From assembly GCA_016177925.1 (NCBI GenBank), contig JACOUH010000032.1:54647-118646 (forward strand): a stretch of 64,000 bases of DNA. The letters are read 5' to 3'. Below the pieces are notes generated by a model. That model was not told the DNA's origin. It was given only the letters and a program-made list of their open reading frames with translations, and did not search any database. The position numbers were made by a program, and so were the translations under genes. The DNA is from Planctomycetota bacterium (GTDB taxonomy: Bacteria; Planctomycetota; Planctomycetia; Gemmatales; Gemmataceae). This document shows positions 7,248 to 16,121 of the stretch, one piece after another. Positions within the stretch are counted from its first letter, which is position 1, and the number at the start of each line of letters is the position of its first letter.

Positions 7248-9299
7248 TTAGCCCTCGTCCTCCAGCACCGTCTCGCGAACCACCTCTTCGAGCGTCGTCA
7301 GGCCGGCGTAGATCGCCCGCATGCCCGACTCGCGCAGTGTCGTCATGCCCGTCTTGCGGGACGCCACCCGCAGCTGGTCGGTCGACACGCCCGCCGAGAT
7401 CAGGTCGCGCAGGTCGTCGTTCATGACAAGCAACTCGAAGATGCCCATGCGGCCGCGGAACCCCGTGTTGTTGCAGCGGTCACAGCCCCGGCCGTAATAT
7501 AACTTCCTTCCCTTGACATCGTCCAGGCGCAGGTTCAGCTCCATCAGCTGCTCCGCGCTCGGTTCGTACTCGGTGCGGCAGTCCTCGCAGATCCTCCGCA
7601 CCAGCCGCTGCGCCAGGATCGCCTCCAGCGTCGCCGTGATCAGGTACGGCTCCAGCCCCATGTCGCGCAAGCGCGTGATCGACGACGGGGCGTCGTTGGT
7701 GTGCAGCGTGCTGAAGACGATGTGCCCGGTCAGCGACGCCTGCACCGCGATCTCTGCGGTTTCCAGGTCGCGAATCTCGCCGACCAGGATCTTGTCCGGG
7801 TCCTGGCGCAGGATGCTCCGCAGCGCCGAGGCGAACGTCAGGTCGATGTCGGTGTTGATCGGGCACTGGCAGATGCCGTCGATCTCGTACTCGACCGGGT
7901 CCTCGGTGGTGATCAGCTTGTCGGTGATGACGTTCAGCTCGTTCAGCGCCGAGTAGAGCGTCGTTGTCTTGCCGGCGCCGGTCGGCCCGGTCACCAGGAT
8001 GATGCCGTTGGGCTTGGTGATGACGAGGCGGAACGCCGCCAGCATCTTCGAGTCGAGGCCGACCTTGTTCAGGTCGAGGCTGACCACCGTCCGGTCCAGG
8101 ACGCGGATGACCACGCTCTCGCCGAACATGGTCGGCAGCACGCTGACCCGCATGTCGATGGGGTGCCCGCCGACGTTCAACTCGATGCGTCCGTCCTGCG
8201 GCAGGCGCCGTTCGGCGATGTCGAGGTTGGCCATGACCTTGATGCGGCTGCTGATGGCGCTCGCCAGGTGGCGCGGCGGCGGCACCATCTCGTAGAGGAT
8301 GCCATCGCAGCGCATGCGGATCTTGTACTCGTCCTCGAACGGCTCGAAGTGGATGTCGCTGGACTTGTCGCGGATGCCCAGGAGGAACACCATGTTGATG
8401 AGCTTGCGGACGGGAGCGGCCTCGGCCATCTCCATGACGTCCTCGAGATCGATCGACGTCTCGGCCCGCCGCGAGCCCAGCTCGGGGTTGTTCTCCAGCT
8501 CGTTGATCAGGTCGATGATGCTCTCTTCCTTGCCGGCGTAGAAGCGCACCATGTACTCGTTGATCGCCTTGGCCGGCGCCAACAGCGCCACCACTTCCGA
8601 GATGCTCAGGAGGTTGCGCAGGTCGTCGACGGCAGTCAGGTTATTCGGATCGCCGATGGCGATGGTCAGGACCTTGTCCTTGAGCGTGATCGGCAGGATC
8701 TTGTAGACGGAGGCCATCGTCTCGGGGACCAGGGCCAGCGCCTCGGCCTGCGGCTTGATCTCCTCGAGGTTAATGACCTTTAACCCGGCCTGTTCGGCCA
8801 GCGCTTGCAGCAGCTGCTCGTCGGTGATCAGGCCGCGGGCGACGGCGACCTGCCCGGCGAACTGCGAGGTGTTCTTGGCTTCCTCGAGGACGTCCCAGAG
8901 CTGGTCGTCGTCGACGAAGCCGAGGTCGACCAGCACCTGCCCGATGCGCCGCCCCCCGCCCTTGGCACCGACGCTCTTGCTGACACGCTTGGGCGTGTCC
9001 GCGGAGCGGCTCTTGGCTGGCTTGTCGGCTGGCTTCTGCGCCGCCTTGCCGTCCCCCGCCGCCTTGGCCTCGCCAGCCGGCTTCTGGGCGGCCGGCTTGC
9101 CGTCGCCTGTCGGTTTCGACTCGCTGGCCGGCTTCCCCGTCCCCGGAGCGGGCGTGGACTTCCCTGTCGCGCCGGGCTTGGACGGCGTCGTCCCTCCCCG
9201 GGCGACGGGCGCGGGGCCCTTGGCAGCCTGTGGCGGCGGCACCTTGCCTGTCGGAGGAGTCGGTTTCTTCGGCTGGTTCGGATCGTTCGGCAGTGCCAT
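7248..9299 (-). CDS. gspE: GspE/PilB-type assembly ATPase with Pro/Ala/Lys-rich N-terminal linker
   Basis: A 683-residue hexameric ATPase that powers pseudopilus or pilus extension. Residues about 1-115 are low complexity (PKKPTPP, KPAGEAKAAGDGKAAQKPAD), histone-H1-like. A T2SSE_N/MshEN domain follows (RIGQVLVDLGFVDDDQLWDV), then the ATPase core: Walker A GPTGAGKTTT near residue 437, Asp box EDPVEYEID, Walker B ILVGEIRDLETAEIA, His box TGHIVFSTLHTND. A tetracysteine zinc motif (CEDC ... CDRC) sits around 575-610, typical of GspE. ATG at 9299 is preferred over an upstream ATG at 9320. It differs from the second GspE gene at 10925 mainly by the long linker. Binding of c-di-GMP by the MshEN domain is possible but not shown. 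Confidence 0.93.
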   Translation of the reverse strand: MALPNDPNQPKKPTPPTGKVPPPQAAKGPAPVARGGTTPSKPGATGKSTPAPGTGKPASESKPTGDGKPAAQKPAGEAKAAGDGKAAQKPADKPAKSRSADTPKRVSKSVGAKGGGRRIGQVLVDLGFVDDDQLWDVLEEAKNTSQFAGQVAVARGLITDEQLLQALAEQAGLKVINLEEIKPQAEALALVPETMASVYKILPITLKDKVLTIAIGDPNNLTAVDDLRNLLSISEVVALLAPAKAINEYMVRFYAGKEESIIDLINELENNPELGSRRAETSIDLEDVMEMAEAAPVRKLINMVFLLGIRDKSSDIHFEPFEDEYKIRMRCDGILYEMVPPPRHLASAISSRIKVMANLDIAERRLPQDGRIELNVGGHPIDMRVSVLPTMFGESVVIRVLDRTVVSLDLNKVGLDSKMLAAFRLVITKPNGIILVTGPTGAGKTTTLYSALNELNVITDKLITTEDPVEYEIDGICQCPINTDIDLTFASALRSILRQDPDKILVGEIRDLETAEIAVQASLTGHIVFSTLHTNDAPSSITRLRDMGLEPYLITATLEAILAQRLVRRICEDCRTEYEPSAEQLMELNLRLDDVKGRKLYYGRGCDRCNNTGFRGRMGIFELLVMNDDLRDLISAGVSTDQLRVASRKTGMTTLRESGMRAIYAGLTTLEEVVRETVLEDEG

Positions 9300-9463
9300 G
9301 AGGTGTCCCAATCGGTTCAATCCTCGCCCAGCCTTTCGGCCGGGCGCATCTCGTTTTCAGTCCAGCTCCAGCCTCAGCCGGAGGAAGCCCTCCCCGAACC
9401 GGGAGGGAACAGAAGGGCTCAGAAACTATCCAGCGACCCACACCAGCCTGGCCTCAACGGCCT

Positions 9464-10675
9464 TTAGCCGCGTCCCCGCGTGTACCGGCCACGAGCGGGA
9501 CGATCGTCCTCATCGTCATCGTCCTCGTCGTCCTCATCCTCGTCCACGTCTTCCTCGTCCACGTCCTCGTCCTCTTCTTCCTCCTCCTCGGTGAGGAGGC
9601 CGCGCTCGGCCTGGGCGATCTTGTGGGCCAGGTCCTGCGGCTTCGACGCCCGCATCAGCAATTCTTCCTTCTCGACCAGGCCCTCCTTCCACAGCTTGAA
9701 CAGGCTCTCGTCGAGCAGGAACATGCCGTACTTGCGTCCGGTCTGGATGCTGGAGTCGATGCGATAGATCTTGTTCTCGCGGATGAGGTTCTGAATGGCG
9801 GGCGTGACGACCAGCATCTCGTAGGCAGCCACCAGTCCGTCGGGCTTCCGGGGCAACAGCGTCTGCGACAGCACGCCGATCAGGGCCGTCGACAGCTGCG
9901 TGCGGATCTGGTCCTGCTGCTCCTTGGGGAAGACGTCGATGATCCGGTTGATCGTGCTGGCGGCCCCCGACGTGTGCAGGGTGGCGAAGACAACGTGCCC
10001 GGTCTCGGCCGCCTCGATGGCCGCGTGGATTGTCTCCAGATCGCGCATTTCGCCGACGAGGATGATGTCGGGGTCCATACGCAAGGCACGGCGGATGCCT
10101 TCCTTGAAGTCCGGCACGTCGACACCGATCTCGCGCTGGTTGACGGTACACTTCTTGTGCGTGTGGTAGTATTCGATCGGGTCTTCCAGCGTGATCATGT
10201 GGCGGTCATAGCTGTCGTTGATCCAGTTCATCATGCTGGCCAGGCTGGTGGTCTTGCCCGAGCCGGTCGGGCCGGTGACCAGCAGCAGGCCGCGCGGCCG
10301 GGTGATCAGCCGCGGGATGGCGGTCGGCATGCCGATCTGCTCGAAGGTCAAAAACTTGCTGGGAATGAGCCGCAGCACCATGCCGATGTTGCCCTTCTGC
10401 TTGAAGATGGCGACGCGGAAGCGGTTGCCGTTGGTGAACTCGATGGCGAAGTCGGCCCCGCCCTTCTCCTGCAACTCCTGCTGGCAGCGGTCCGGGGCGA
10501 TGCTCTTCATCAGGGCGGTCGTGTCGTCCTGCACGAGTACCTTGGTGTCCAGCCGCTTCAGACGGCCGTGCTGCCGGATCACCGGCGGCTGGCCGACGGC
10601 GATGTGCAGGTCACTCGCCTTGAGCTGGACGACCGTGGTCAGCAACTTGTCGATAAGGACCGTCGTCGTTGGCAC
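9464..10675 (-). CDS. pilT: PilT-like retraction ATPase with acidic C-terminal tail
   Basis: A 403-residue PilT/VirB11 family ATPase that depolymerises type IV pili. Visible are Walker A GPTGSGKTTSLASM near residue 135, the Asp box LEDPIEYYH, Walker B PDIILVGEMRDLETI, His box GHVVFATLHTSGAASTINR and the PilT signature region. The core ends near residue 355. It is followed by about 40 residues that are almost all Asp/Glu and then a basic tip (RPARGRYTRGRG), which standard PilT lacks. The start codon is GTG with an AAAGGAG ribosome site. Position between two gspE genes indicates coordinated extension and retraction motors. The tail may bind a basic partner such as the Lys/Arg-rich GspE linker (speculation). 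Confidence 0.92.
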   Translation of the reverse strand: MPTTTVLIDKLLTTVVQLKASDLHIAVGQPPVIRQHGRLKRLDTKVLVQDDTTALMKSIAPDRCQQELQEKGGADFAIEFTNGNRFRVAIFKQKGNIGMVLRLIPSKFLTFEQIGMPTAIPRLITRPRGLLLVTGPTGSGKTTSLASMMNWINDSYDRHMITLEDPIEYYHTHKKCTVNQREIGVDVPDFKEGIRRALRMDPDIILVGEMRDLETIHAAIEAAETGHVVFATLHTSGAASTINRIIDVFPKEQQDQIRTQLSTALIGVLSQTLLPRKPDGLVAAYEMLVVTPAIQNLIRENKIYRIDSSIQTGRKYGMFLLDESLFKLWKEGLVEKEELLMRASKPQDLAHKIAQAERGLLTEEEEEEDEDVDEEDVDEDEDDEDDDDEDDRPARGRYTRGRG

Positions 10676-10829
10676 AAAAGCTCCTTTCGGCTTTCGGCTT
10701 TCGGCTGCCGGCTATTGGCCAGAAACCAGAAGCCCAAAGCCTCCCCTCCTCTCGCATTATTTCGCTGGGCCCAGGGCGATCAACCACCCCCGAGCGCTTT
10801 TCGGCGATTCGAGCGTTTTGCGTTTGCTC

Positions 10830-10891
10830 GTAGCACAGGCGTCTCGCCTGTGCGCTGTCGCGGTTCGACACAGGCGAGACGCCTGTGTTAC
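10830..10891. repeat. GTAG-type REP pair, family B
   Basis: GTAGCACAGGCGTCTCGCCT on the left, inverted copy on the right ending GTTAC. The arm core CACAGGCG-TCT-CGCCTGTG is a hairpin. The flank GCGTTTGCTC before GTAG is shared with the copies at 24565 and 24714, so the repeated unit extends beyond the palindrome. Confidence 0.85.
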
Positions 10892-10924
10892 GGCCGGCAG
10901 CCGCCAACCGCCAGCCGATCGCCG

Positions 10925-12631
10925 TCACCCGCTTGTTTCGTGGTGGCAGGTCGAGAGGACCTCCTCGAGGGTCGTGATCCCCTTGAGGGCCTTGTTCACC
11001 CCGTCTTCAAGTAACGTCCGCATGCCCAGCAGGCGCGCCTGACGACGAATCGTCTGCGTCGGCTCGCGTTTGAACGTCATTTCGCGGATGGTCGAGTTCA
11101 GCTTCATCAACTCGAAGATGCCGAGCCGCCCCCGATAGCCGGTGTGGTTGCAGTGCGTGCAGCCGCGGCCGCGCATGAACGCGGCCCCGGCGATGCGGTC
11201 GGGCGTCAGGCCCGCCGCCTTGATCTCGTGCGCCGGCGGTTCGTCCGGCTCCTTGCACTTGGGGCAGATGATCCGCACCAGACGCTGGGCCATGATGGCG
11301 ATGACGGACGAGGCGACGAGGAACGGTTGGACACCGATATCGACCATACGCGTGATCGCACTGGGCGCATCGTTCGTGTGCAGCGTACTGAAAACCAAGT
11401 GTCCCGTTAGCGAAGCTTGAATAGCAATCTCGGCCGTCTCGTTGTCACGGATTTCGCCCACCAGGATGATGTTGGGGGCCTGCCGCAGCATGGCCCGGAT
11501 GATGCGCGCGAAGTCGAGGCCGATCAGATGCTTGACCTCGACCTGGTTGACGCCGGGCAGGTAATACTCGACCGGGTCCTCCGCGGTGATGATCTTTCGA
11601 TCAGGACGGTTCAGCTCGTTCAGGGCAGCATACAGCGTGGTGGTCTTGCCCGAGCCGGTCGGCCCGGTCACCAGGAGGATGCCGTTGGGCCGCTTGATGA
11701 TGCCCTGGAACCGCTTGTAGTCGTCCTCGCCGAAGCCGAGTTCCTTGATGGATATCTGAATACTCCCGCGGTCGAGGATGCGCATGACCGCCGACTGCCC
11801 ATGCACGGTCGGCAACAGGCTCAAACGCAGGTCGTAGTGCTTGCCGTGCAGGTTCATCTTGATGCGTCCGTCCTGCGGCCGGCGCTTCTCGGCGATGTCG
11901 ATCGAGGCCATGATCTTGATGCGCGACAGGATCGGCGCCAGCAGCCGGCGCGGCGGACTATCGCGCTCGACGAGGACGCCGTCGATGCGATAGCGCACCC
12001 GGACGCGGTCCACGAACGGCTCGATGTGGATGTCGCTGGCACGCAGGCTGACCGCCTCCTGGATGATCAGGTTGACGAGCTTGACGACGGGGGCATCGCT
12101 ATCCTCGAACGAGTTGCCGGAGGTGGATTCCGTCTCGGTGAAGTCGATGGCGGTATCGGTGAACTCCGACAGCATCGAGTCGACTGACTCCGTCTCGCTC
12201 TGGCCATAGTGCCGGTTGATCGCCTCGACGATCTGCTCGCGCGGAGCGAGGACGGGTTGAATATCTTTGTTCAGAATGAACTGCAGTTTCTGAACGGTAT
12301 CGAAGTCGGAGGGGTCGCTCATGATGATCTTGAGGGCCCCGTTGTCCTGGGACATGGGCAGGACGACGTTCTCGCGGGCGACCGATTCGGGAACGAGTTC
12401 GATGACGGCAGGGGGGATGGTGACCTCGGTGAGGTCGACGAACTGCAGGCCGTGGTGCTCGGCGACGGCGCTCATGACCTGCTCGGTGGAGGCGTAGCCG
12501 AGTTTGACGATGGCGTCGGGGAGCTTCATGCCGGCCTGGCGTTCGAGGCCGCGTGCCTCGTCGAGCTGGTCGGGGCTGAGGACCTGGCGGCGGACGAGGA
12601 TGTCGGTGAAATCGCCGCGAGCTTTAGCCAT
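10925..12631 (-). CDS. gspE: GspE/PilB-type assembly ATPase (second copy)
   Basis: A 568-residue GspE-family ATPase. The MshEN/T2SSE_N domain occupies about residues 1-150 (FTDILVRRQVLSPDQLDEAR). The ATPase core has Walker A GPTGSGKTTTLYAALNELN near residue 327, Asp box AEDPVEYYLPG, Walker B NIILVGEIRDNETAEIA and His box GHLVFSTLHTNDAPSAITR. The zinc tetracysteine motif is CPKC ... CTHC around residues 455-490. Length matches classical PilB/GspE (about 560). It is the first gene of the minus-strand cluster that continues with pilT, the other gspE, gspF and pseudopilins. Two assembly ATPases in one cluster suggest a machine with two extension motors or two pathways sharing one platform. Confidence 0.93.
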   Translation of the reverse strand: MAKARGDFTDILVRRQVLSPDQLDEARGLERQAGMKLPDAIVKLGYASTEQVMSAVAEHHGLQFVDLTEVTIPPAVIELVPESVARENVVLPMSQDNGALKIIMSDPSDFDTVQKLQFILNKDIQPVLAPREQIVEAINRHYGQSETESVDSMLSEFTDTAIDFTETESTSGNSFEDSDAPVVKLVNLIIQEAVSLRASDIHIEPFVDRVRVRYRIDGVLVERDSPPRRLLAPILSRIKIMASIDIAEKRRPQDGRIKMNLHGKHYDLRLSLLPTVHGQSAVMRILDRGSIQISIKELGFGEDDYKRFQGIIKRPNGILLVTGPTGSGKTTTLYAALNELNRPDRKIITAEDPVEYYLPGVNQVEVKHLIGLDFARIIRAMLRQAPNIILVGEIRDNETAEIAIQASLTGHLVFSTLHTNDAPSAITRMVDIGVQPFLVASSVIAIMAQRLVRIICPKCKEPDEPPAHEIKAAGLTPDRIAGAAFMRGRGCTHCNHTGYRGRLGIFELMKLNSTIREMTFKREPTQTIRRQARLLGMRTLLEDGVNKALKGITTLEEVLSTCHHETSG

Positions 12632-13134
12632 GGGTTACGATCTCCGCTGTCTGGGGTTCTCCCGCACACGCCGAGAGGGGCGGGCCCCGTTCGGACCAGG
12701 AACCATGTGTCTGGGGAGTTGCGCCTATTCGAGAGGCTGACCTTCTTCATTTCAACCTACTCTAAGCAGTATGGCAAGGGCTCAAAGGGCAAAGCAAGCA
12801 AAAAAAGCTCTTCAAGCGGGAAAGCGAGCCGCGGCTGCGTGGCATGCTTGGGCGGCCCGCGCTGTCCGGGGGATCGACCCCGCCGCACCAGGCCGCCCAA
12901 GCATGGCACACCCCGGACCACTCTCCCTGTCGCAGGGAGATCTTTAGGTTCCCACCAAGCGGGCCCGCCCGCCACTCGCTTTCTCCCTTGTGCAGGTAGT
13001 GAGCGGGCAGGCTGAGCCCGAGCCAGTTACAACACGGCATGTATTTTGCATAGTGAACAACGGCGGACCAGCCGCCTCGCAGGCCGGCGGTGCTCTTTGC
13101 TGATCGCCACATCAAGTTCAGGGAGGTGCATGTC
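12632..13134. other. Gene-free region between divergent pilus cluster and peptide gene
   Basis: About 500 bp separating the start of the minus-strand gspE from the plus-strand peptide gene, so it should hold divergent promoters; none was clear enough to call. It contains an AT-richer stretch around 12750-12810 with an A-run and the family E palindrome at 12843-12905. Short ORFs on the minus strand here lack ribosome sites and run through the palindrome, so they are not accepted as genes. Confidence 0.5.
12843..12905. repeat. Palindrome, family E
   Basis: Arms CATGCTTGGGCGGCC and GGCCGCCCAAGCATG around a roughly 33-bp spacer. A second copy with the same arms but a different spacer lies at 45848-45928. 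Confidence 0.85.
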
Positions 13135-13275
13135 ATGGAACGCAAAGAAGTAAACGTCCCTCAGCGCCCCGAGAAGAAGCCGAAGACTCGCTTCCAAATC
13201 GTCAAGCTGGAAAGGCGGATCGCCCCGGGGAACCTGCTGCACGTCAACGGTCACGTGCATATCAAGGTCAAGTAG
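13135..13275 (+). CDS. Small basic peptide, candidate precursor for the downstream RRE-M50-HlyD protein
   Basis: A 46-residue peptide with a strong Shine-Dalgarno (GGGAGGTG) eight to ten bases before the ATG. The first half is highly basic (MERKEVNVPQRPEKKPKTR); it is followed by FQIVKLERRIAPGNLL and a tail HVNGHVHIKVK. It has no signal peptide and no cysteine or serine, and only one threonine. The next gene on the same strand, 330 bp away, is a fusion with a PqqD/RRE-like peptide-binding domain, an M50 protease and an HlyD adaptor. The layout (conserved-looking leader, short variable tail, peptide-binding export protein) is what one expects of a RiPP-type or exported-peptide precursor. That function is an inference; a small structural protein is the alternative. 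Confidence 0.6.
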   Translation: MERKEVNVPQRPEKKPKTRFQIVKLERRIAPGNLLHVNGHVHIKVK

Positions 13276-13604
13276 TCGCAGTGCCGGTCTGACCCGGTCC
13301 CGAGCCGAGTTGCCGCGGATGGAGAGGAGCACGGTCCGCCGTCCCGTTCGATTGCCACCCCAAAGCAGCTCGACTCTCCGCCGGGTCCCAGGTTGTCCTA
13401 GTCGGCGGTCCATTTTCGCTGGAGGGGTTGGAGTCCTGCCTTCAGGCGGAACAAGCCGGCTCAAGCCGGGACTTCAACCCATCCATCGAAGATTGATGAC
13501 CCACTCGCCCCCCTCAACCGCAAGCTCATTGATGATCGCCCGAACCGACTCCTCGACCCGGACGGTTCGCAGCGACCGTGGTGTAGTCCCAGGGGCCATG
13601 CGTC
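13276..13604. other. Gap between peptide gene and RRE-M50-HlyD gene
   Basis: A 329-bp stretch with no supportable gene. It holds one imperfect palindrome (13426-13480). No clear terminator separates the two plus-strand genes, so read-through is possible. Confidence 0.4.
13426..13480. repeat. Imperfect paired palindrome
   Basis: GGTTGGAGTCCTGCCTTCAG on the left pairs imperfectly with CCGGCTCAAGCCGGGACTTC and AACC on the right. The inner CCGGCT-CA-AGCCGG forms its own hairpin. It resembles the REP pairs in layout but lacks the GTAG head. Confidence 0.6.
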
Positions 13605-16004
13605 ATGGCGGGGTCGGCGGTCATTCTCCCGGGGCGCCGCCCTGGGCTGCTCCTGAGTCCCCTCGGTGAAGAGGGGCACGTCCTCAAGGACCTTGCCACC
13701 GGGGATTACTACAGCCTCGGTCCCCGCGAGGCCTTCCTGCTGGAGCAGCTAAACGGGGAACAGACTCCTGAGGCGGTCCGCGCCGCCTTCGAGGCGCACT
13801 TCGGCGAGCCGCTCTCCCAGGAGGCCCTGTGGGAGTTCATCGAACTGGCGCGGGACCAGGGGTTTCTCCAGACCGCCGCCCGGATCGAAGCAACCCCCTC
13901 CCCCCCGCCCCCTGCCGGGGAGCCGGCCCAGGGCGCTCTCTGCTGGCGGAAATGCCTCTTCGACCCCGACCGCCTGTTTACCCGGCTGGCGCCGAAGGTC
14001 TGGTTTTGCTGGACGCCGGCCTTTCTGTTGTTCTCCACCGGCTGCATTCTGCTGGCGGCCGCCCTGGCCTGGGCGAACCGCGGGCTGCTGGCGAGCAGTT
14101 TCGCCCACGCCCTCCGCTGGGAAACCGTCGCCCTCGTCTGGCTCACCCTGCTCGTCGTGACGCTGCTGCACGAGTTCGCGCACGGCCTCACCTGCAAGCA
14201 CTACGGAGGCGAGGTTCACGAGGTCGGCGTGCTGTTCCTGTACCTCGTGCCCTGCTTCTACTGCGACGTCTCCGACGCCTGGCTGTTCAAGGAGCGATCG
14301 AAGCGGCTCTGGGTGACCTTCGCGGGCGGCTACTTCGAGTTGTTCCTGTGGGCGCTGGCTGCCTTCGCCTGGCGCCTGACCCAGCCGGACACGCTGGTCA
14401 ACTACCTGGCCTTCGTGGTGCTGTCGGTCTGCGGCGTCCAGACGCTGTTCAACTTCAACCCGCTCCTCAAGCTCGACGGCTACTACCTGCTGAGCGACTG
14501 GCAGGGAATCCCCAATTTACACCCGCGCTCGTTCGCGTACCTGAAAGCCCACCTGCGCTGGCTGCTCTGGGGGGCGGCGCGGCCAGCCCGGGACCCGCGC
14601 GGCCGGTTCCTGCTGCTCTATGGCTCGCTCGCCTGGCTGTTTTCCCTGGGTTTCCTCGTCCTCGTGCTGGCGGGACTGTTTACGTTCTGCGGCACCCACT
14701 GGGGGTGGGCGGGGTACGGGCTGGTGGCCCTCCTGGGGATGGTGACAACACGTGGTCAGTTCCGGGACCTTGCCGCCGGGGAGGTTACGCACATGCTCCG
14801 TTTGCGCCGCAAGCGCGCCGTGGGGTGGCTCGTGTTGCTCGGGGCCGCCGCGGCCGCTCTCTGTCTGGTGGAGATCGAGGACTGGGCCGGCGGCTCCTTC
14901 CAGGTCCGCTCGGCTTCTCGCGCCGAACTGCGCGCGCCAGTCGCGGGCTTCCTCCAGGACGTCTACGCCGACGAGGGCGATCGGGTGTCGCCCGGCGGGC
15001 TGGTGGTACGGCTGGAAGTGCCCGACCTGGCCAGCCGCCTGGCCCAGAAACGGGCCGAGGTGCAAGAAGCGCAGGCCAGGCTCCGTATGCTGGAGAAGGG
15101 GCCCCGGTACGAAGAGGTTGCCGAACAGCGCAGCCGTGTCAACCGGGCCCGGGGCTGGCGGGACCTCGCCCGGCAGGACCTGCGGCGGGAGCGGCAGGCC
15201 CTAGAGCACGAGCTTGCCCAGCTTGAGAAGCTGGTTGCCCAGTACCAGGCCGAGCTGGAAGCTGCCCAGGACGCCTACGAGCGGAACACCCGACTGATCG
15301 TCCAGGGGGCGTCCGCCGGGGAGCAGCACCGCGACGTCGAGCGCAGGTACAAGGTCTGCAAGGCCCAGCTCGAGCAGGCCCAGGCCAAGAAACGCGCCCG
15401 CGAGGCAGGGGGCGTCCTGGCGGCAGAGGCCGAGTTGGCCCGCCGGGAGAGGGAACTGGCCGACGCGCGGGCAGCCCTGCGCCTACTCGAGCTCGGGGCC
15501 CGCCCGGAGGAGATCGACGCCGAGCAGGCCCGGGTGAGGCGTCTTCAGGAGGAGATGGGCTACCTGGAATCTCTGCGAAACCGCGTACACGTCCGCAGCC
15601 CGGTGGCCGGCCTCGTCGCGACCCAACGGCTCAAGGAGCGGCGCGGCGAGTACGTGCGCGAGGGGGACCTCATCTGCGTGGTGGAAGGGGCCGCCGCCTT
15701 GGAGGCCGAGGTCATCCTGGCCGAGCAGGACGCGACCCGCGTCCGGGCCGGCCAGGTGGTTCGGTTCAAGGCCCGTGCCCTTCCCTATGAAACCTTCCAG
15801 GAGCGCCTGGCCCGGGTTGCCCCGGTAGCCGCCCGGGGCGAAGCCCAGGGCACGATGTCCGTTTACTGCGAGTTGCCAGCTCCTCCTTCTGGCTTGCGGC
15901 CGGGCATGACCGGCTTTGCGCGGGTCCAGGTCGGCCGCCGCCCCGTCGGCGCAGTCCTGCTCGACCGCGTGCTCCGCTTCCTCCGGACGGAATTCTGGTG
16001 GTAG
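13605..16004 (+). CDS. PqqD/RRE-like domain - M50 peptidase - HlyD adaptor fusion
   Basis: A 799-residue membrane protein with three parts. Residues about 10-90 form a PqqD-like, RiPP-recognition-element-type winged helix (LKDLATGDYYSLGPREAFLL ... FIELARDQGFL). Residues about 125-425 are a polytopic site-2-protease-like (M50) core with the zinc motif HEFAH at 189-193 and the second metal motif LDGYY with Asp near 291. Residues about 430-799 are an HlyD/MFP adaptor: two half biotinyl-lipoyl segments (LRAPVAGFLQDVYADEGDRV and VRSPVAGLVATQR) flank a long coiled coil (about 470-670), then a beta-barrel. It should bind a peptide in the cytoplasm, cleave or handle it in the membrane and pass it outward. 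The basic peptide gene at 13135 is the natural substrate candidate. No ABC exporter is seen nearby. Confidence 0.85.
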   Translation: MAGSAVILPGRRPGLLLSPLGEEGHVLKDLATGDYYSLGPREAFLLEQLNGEQTPEAVRAAFEAHFGEPLSQEALWEFIELARDQGFLQTAARIEATPSPPPPAGEPAQGALCWRKCLFDPDRLFTRLAPKVWFCWTPAFLLFSTGCILLAAALAWANRGLLASSFAHALRWETVALVWLTLLVVTLLHEFAHGLTCKHYGGEVHEVGVLFLYLVPCFYCDVSDAWLFKERSKRLWVTFAGGYFELFLWALAAFAWRLTQPDTLVNYLAFVVLSVCGVQTLFNFNPLLKLDGYYLLSDWQGIPNLHPRSFAYLKAHLRWLLWGAARPARDPRGRFLLLYGSLAWLFSLGFLVLVLAGLFTFCGTHWGWAGYGLVALLGMVTTRGQFRDLAAGEVTHMLRLRRKRAVGWLVLLGAAAAALCLVEIEDWAGGSFQVRSASRAELRAPVAGFLQDVYADEGDRVSPGGLVVRLEVPDLASRLAQKRAEVQEAQARLRMLEKGPRYEEVAEQRSRVNRARGWRDLARQDLRRERQALEHELAQLEKLVAQYQAELEAAQDAYERNTRLIVQGASAGEQHRDVERRYKVCKAQLEQAQAKKRAREAGGVLAAEAELARRERELADARAALRLLELGARPEEIDAEQARVRRLQEEMGYLESLRNRVHVRSPVAGLVATQRLKERRGEYVREGDLICVVEGAAALEAEVILAEQDATRVRAGQVVRFKARALPYETFQERLARVAPVAARGEAQGTMSVYCELPAPPSGLRPGMTGFARVQVGRRPVGAVLLDRVLRFLRTEFWW

Positions 16005-16023
16005 CCGGTTGTCCGGCACGAAA

Positions 16024-16082
16024 GTAGGTCAGGCTTTCCAGCCTGACGTTGAGGCCGCGTCAGGCTGGAAAGCCTGACCTAC
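16024..16082. repeat. GTAG-type REP pair, family A
   Basis: GTAGGTCAGGCTTTCCAGCC on the left and its inverted copy ending CTAC on the right. It lies between convergent genes (ends at 16004 and 16122), so it could also act as a bidirectional transcription stop. Confidence 0.88.
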
Positions 16083-16121
16083 GGATGCGTTGCTTCGGGG
16101 CCTGGGCAGGCAATCCGCGGG

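Noticed and set aside
12757..13145. Short minus-strand open frames upstream of the pilus cluster
   Set aside because: They read through the palindrome at 12843-12905 and contain repeat-derived peptide (CHAWAAW-like), with no ribosome site.
13605..16004. Interpretation of the RRE-M50-HlyD protein as a plain RND/ABC efflux adaptor
   Set aside because: The intact HEFAH and LDGYY motifs and the PqqD-like N-terminus are not part of normal efflux adaptors.
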